A program made the position numbers and the translations under genes. A stretch of DNA of 64,000 nucleotides from Streptomyces sp. NRRL S-340. Its GTDB lineage: Bacteria; Actinomycetota; Actinomycetes; Streptomycetales; Streptomycetaceae. The stretch is taken from the NCBI RefSeq assembly GCF_000720185.1, contig NZ_JOIY01000049.1:12291-76290 (forward strand), in the 5' to 3' direction. This document shows positions 63,790 through 64,000 of the stretch, piece after piece (position 1 is the stretch's first letter; every line of letters starts with the position of its first letter). A model generated the notes under the pieces. It searched no databases. It was not told the DNA's origin and was given only the letters and a program-made list of their open reading frames with translations.

Positions 63790-64000
63790 CATCTGAGGTT
63801 CCCCTGGGGTCGACCCGGGACATCCTCATCACCTGCCACGTCTCGGCGACAGGCAAGGGCAAGCTCCACGGAAGCCCCGAGTGCCGCACGCTGCGGTCAG
63901 CCGCCTCCGTGAACCAGATCGACGTCCCCTTCGGCGAAGCCGTGGCGCGGCTCTGCCCGAGCTGTCGGTGGCCTCTGCCCACAGACAGCCTCATCCTGCC
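63790..64000 (+). CDS. Partial coding-like frame with Cys-rich zinc-ribbon look, runs off the edge
   Basis: From about 63790 a plus-strand frame reads DILITCHVSATGKGKLHGSP, then ECRTLRSAASVNQIDVPFGE and ends at the edge within ARLCPSCRWPLPTDS. Paired Cys (C..., EC, CPSC) suggest a zinc-binding fold and codon use looks coding. I could not find an ATG, GTG or TTG in frame, so it may be a fragment or start at a rare codon. It lies inside the presumed integrated element. Confidence 0.35.

Overview
The window is very high-GC actinomycete DNA, almost certainly a Streptomyces chromosome arm. Evidence: GTG/TTG starts, GC-rich third positions, DUF5302, monomeric NADP-isocitrate dehydrogenase, a SARP regulator, ALF-repeat proteins, F420-type luciferase-like enzymes and many Tat/Sec-exported proteins. 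I had no database; family names come from recognised motifs.

Layout. 1-5.8 kb is an eroded accessory stretch: the end of a streptogramin-type acetyltransferase, a VOC protein, broken VOC, LtrA and XRE pieces, and two tandem dienelactone-hydrolase-like genes facing an XRE/MmyB-type regulator that has a perfect palindrome in its promoter. 5.8-10.4 kb carries DUF5302, a DEAD-box helicase, a frameshifted trypsin/FG-GAP secreted protein, a 19-bp tandem repeat and a small secreted protein. 10.9-17.4 kb holds a large Tat-exported ALF-repeat coiled-coil protein, a secreted HxLI...NLVP endonuclease and a cytosolic DUF1963-like protein, which read as a toxin/immunity-like set. 17.5-31 kb is mostly housekeeping or stress genes: MFS exporter, DUF488, DyP peroxidase followed by what looks like an encapsulin remnant, acetate permease, an ABC exporter behind a SoxR/MerR-type promoter, MscS channel, Idh and a P450. 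30.8-36.1 kb is a compact divergent module: an S8 protease, a sigma factor and a small unknown protein, coupled by 4-base overlaps, opposite a TPR-CHAT protease. 36.9-41.5 kb has a glutathionyl-hydroquinone-reductase-like protein behind a leader-peptide-like ORF, a Leu/Ile/Val-type binding protein and a secreted 5'-nucleotidase.

The most interesting region is about 41.9-63.5 kb: a linear azol(in)e-containing peptide (LAP/TOMM) cluster with two divergent modification sets. The left arm (minus) encodes a 35-residue Cys/Ser precursor too short for usual gene callers, a SagB-like dehydrogenase, a SagC-like E1 protein, a SagD-like YcaO, a SagE-like CPBP protease, a membrane protein, a luciferase-like monooxygenase and an alpha/beta hydrolase. 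The right arm (plus) encodes a P450, a second YcaO, a 59-residue precursor whose eight cysteines sit in CCC and CCCCC runs followed by GVATG (strikingly like the streptolysin S precursor SagA), a second E1-like protein, a degenerate nitroreductase-like protein and a second SagB. An MFS exporter, a TetR regulator and a SAM methyltransferase close the cluster; LuxR-type and SARP regulators sit at its left edge. A 15-bp sequence, GAACAGTGTTAGCAG, occurs in front of both the P450 and the methyltransferase, and its 9-bp core lies upstream of the SARP gene, tying these units into one regulon.

The window ends with the 3' 42 bp of a proline tRNA gene, a probable attachment site, beyond which a mobile element probably begins.
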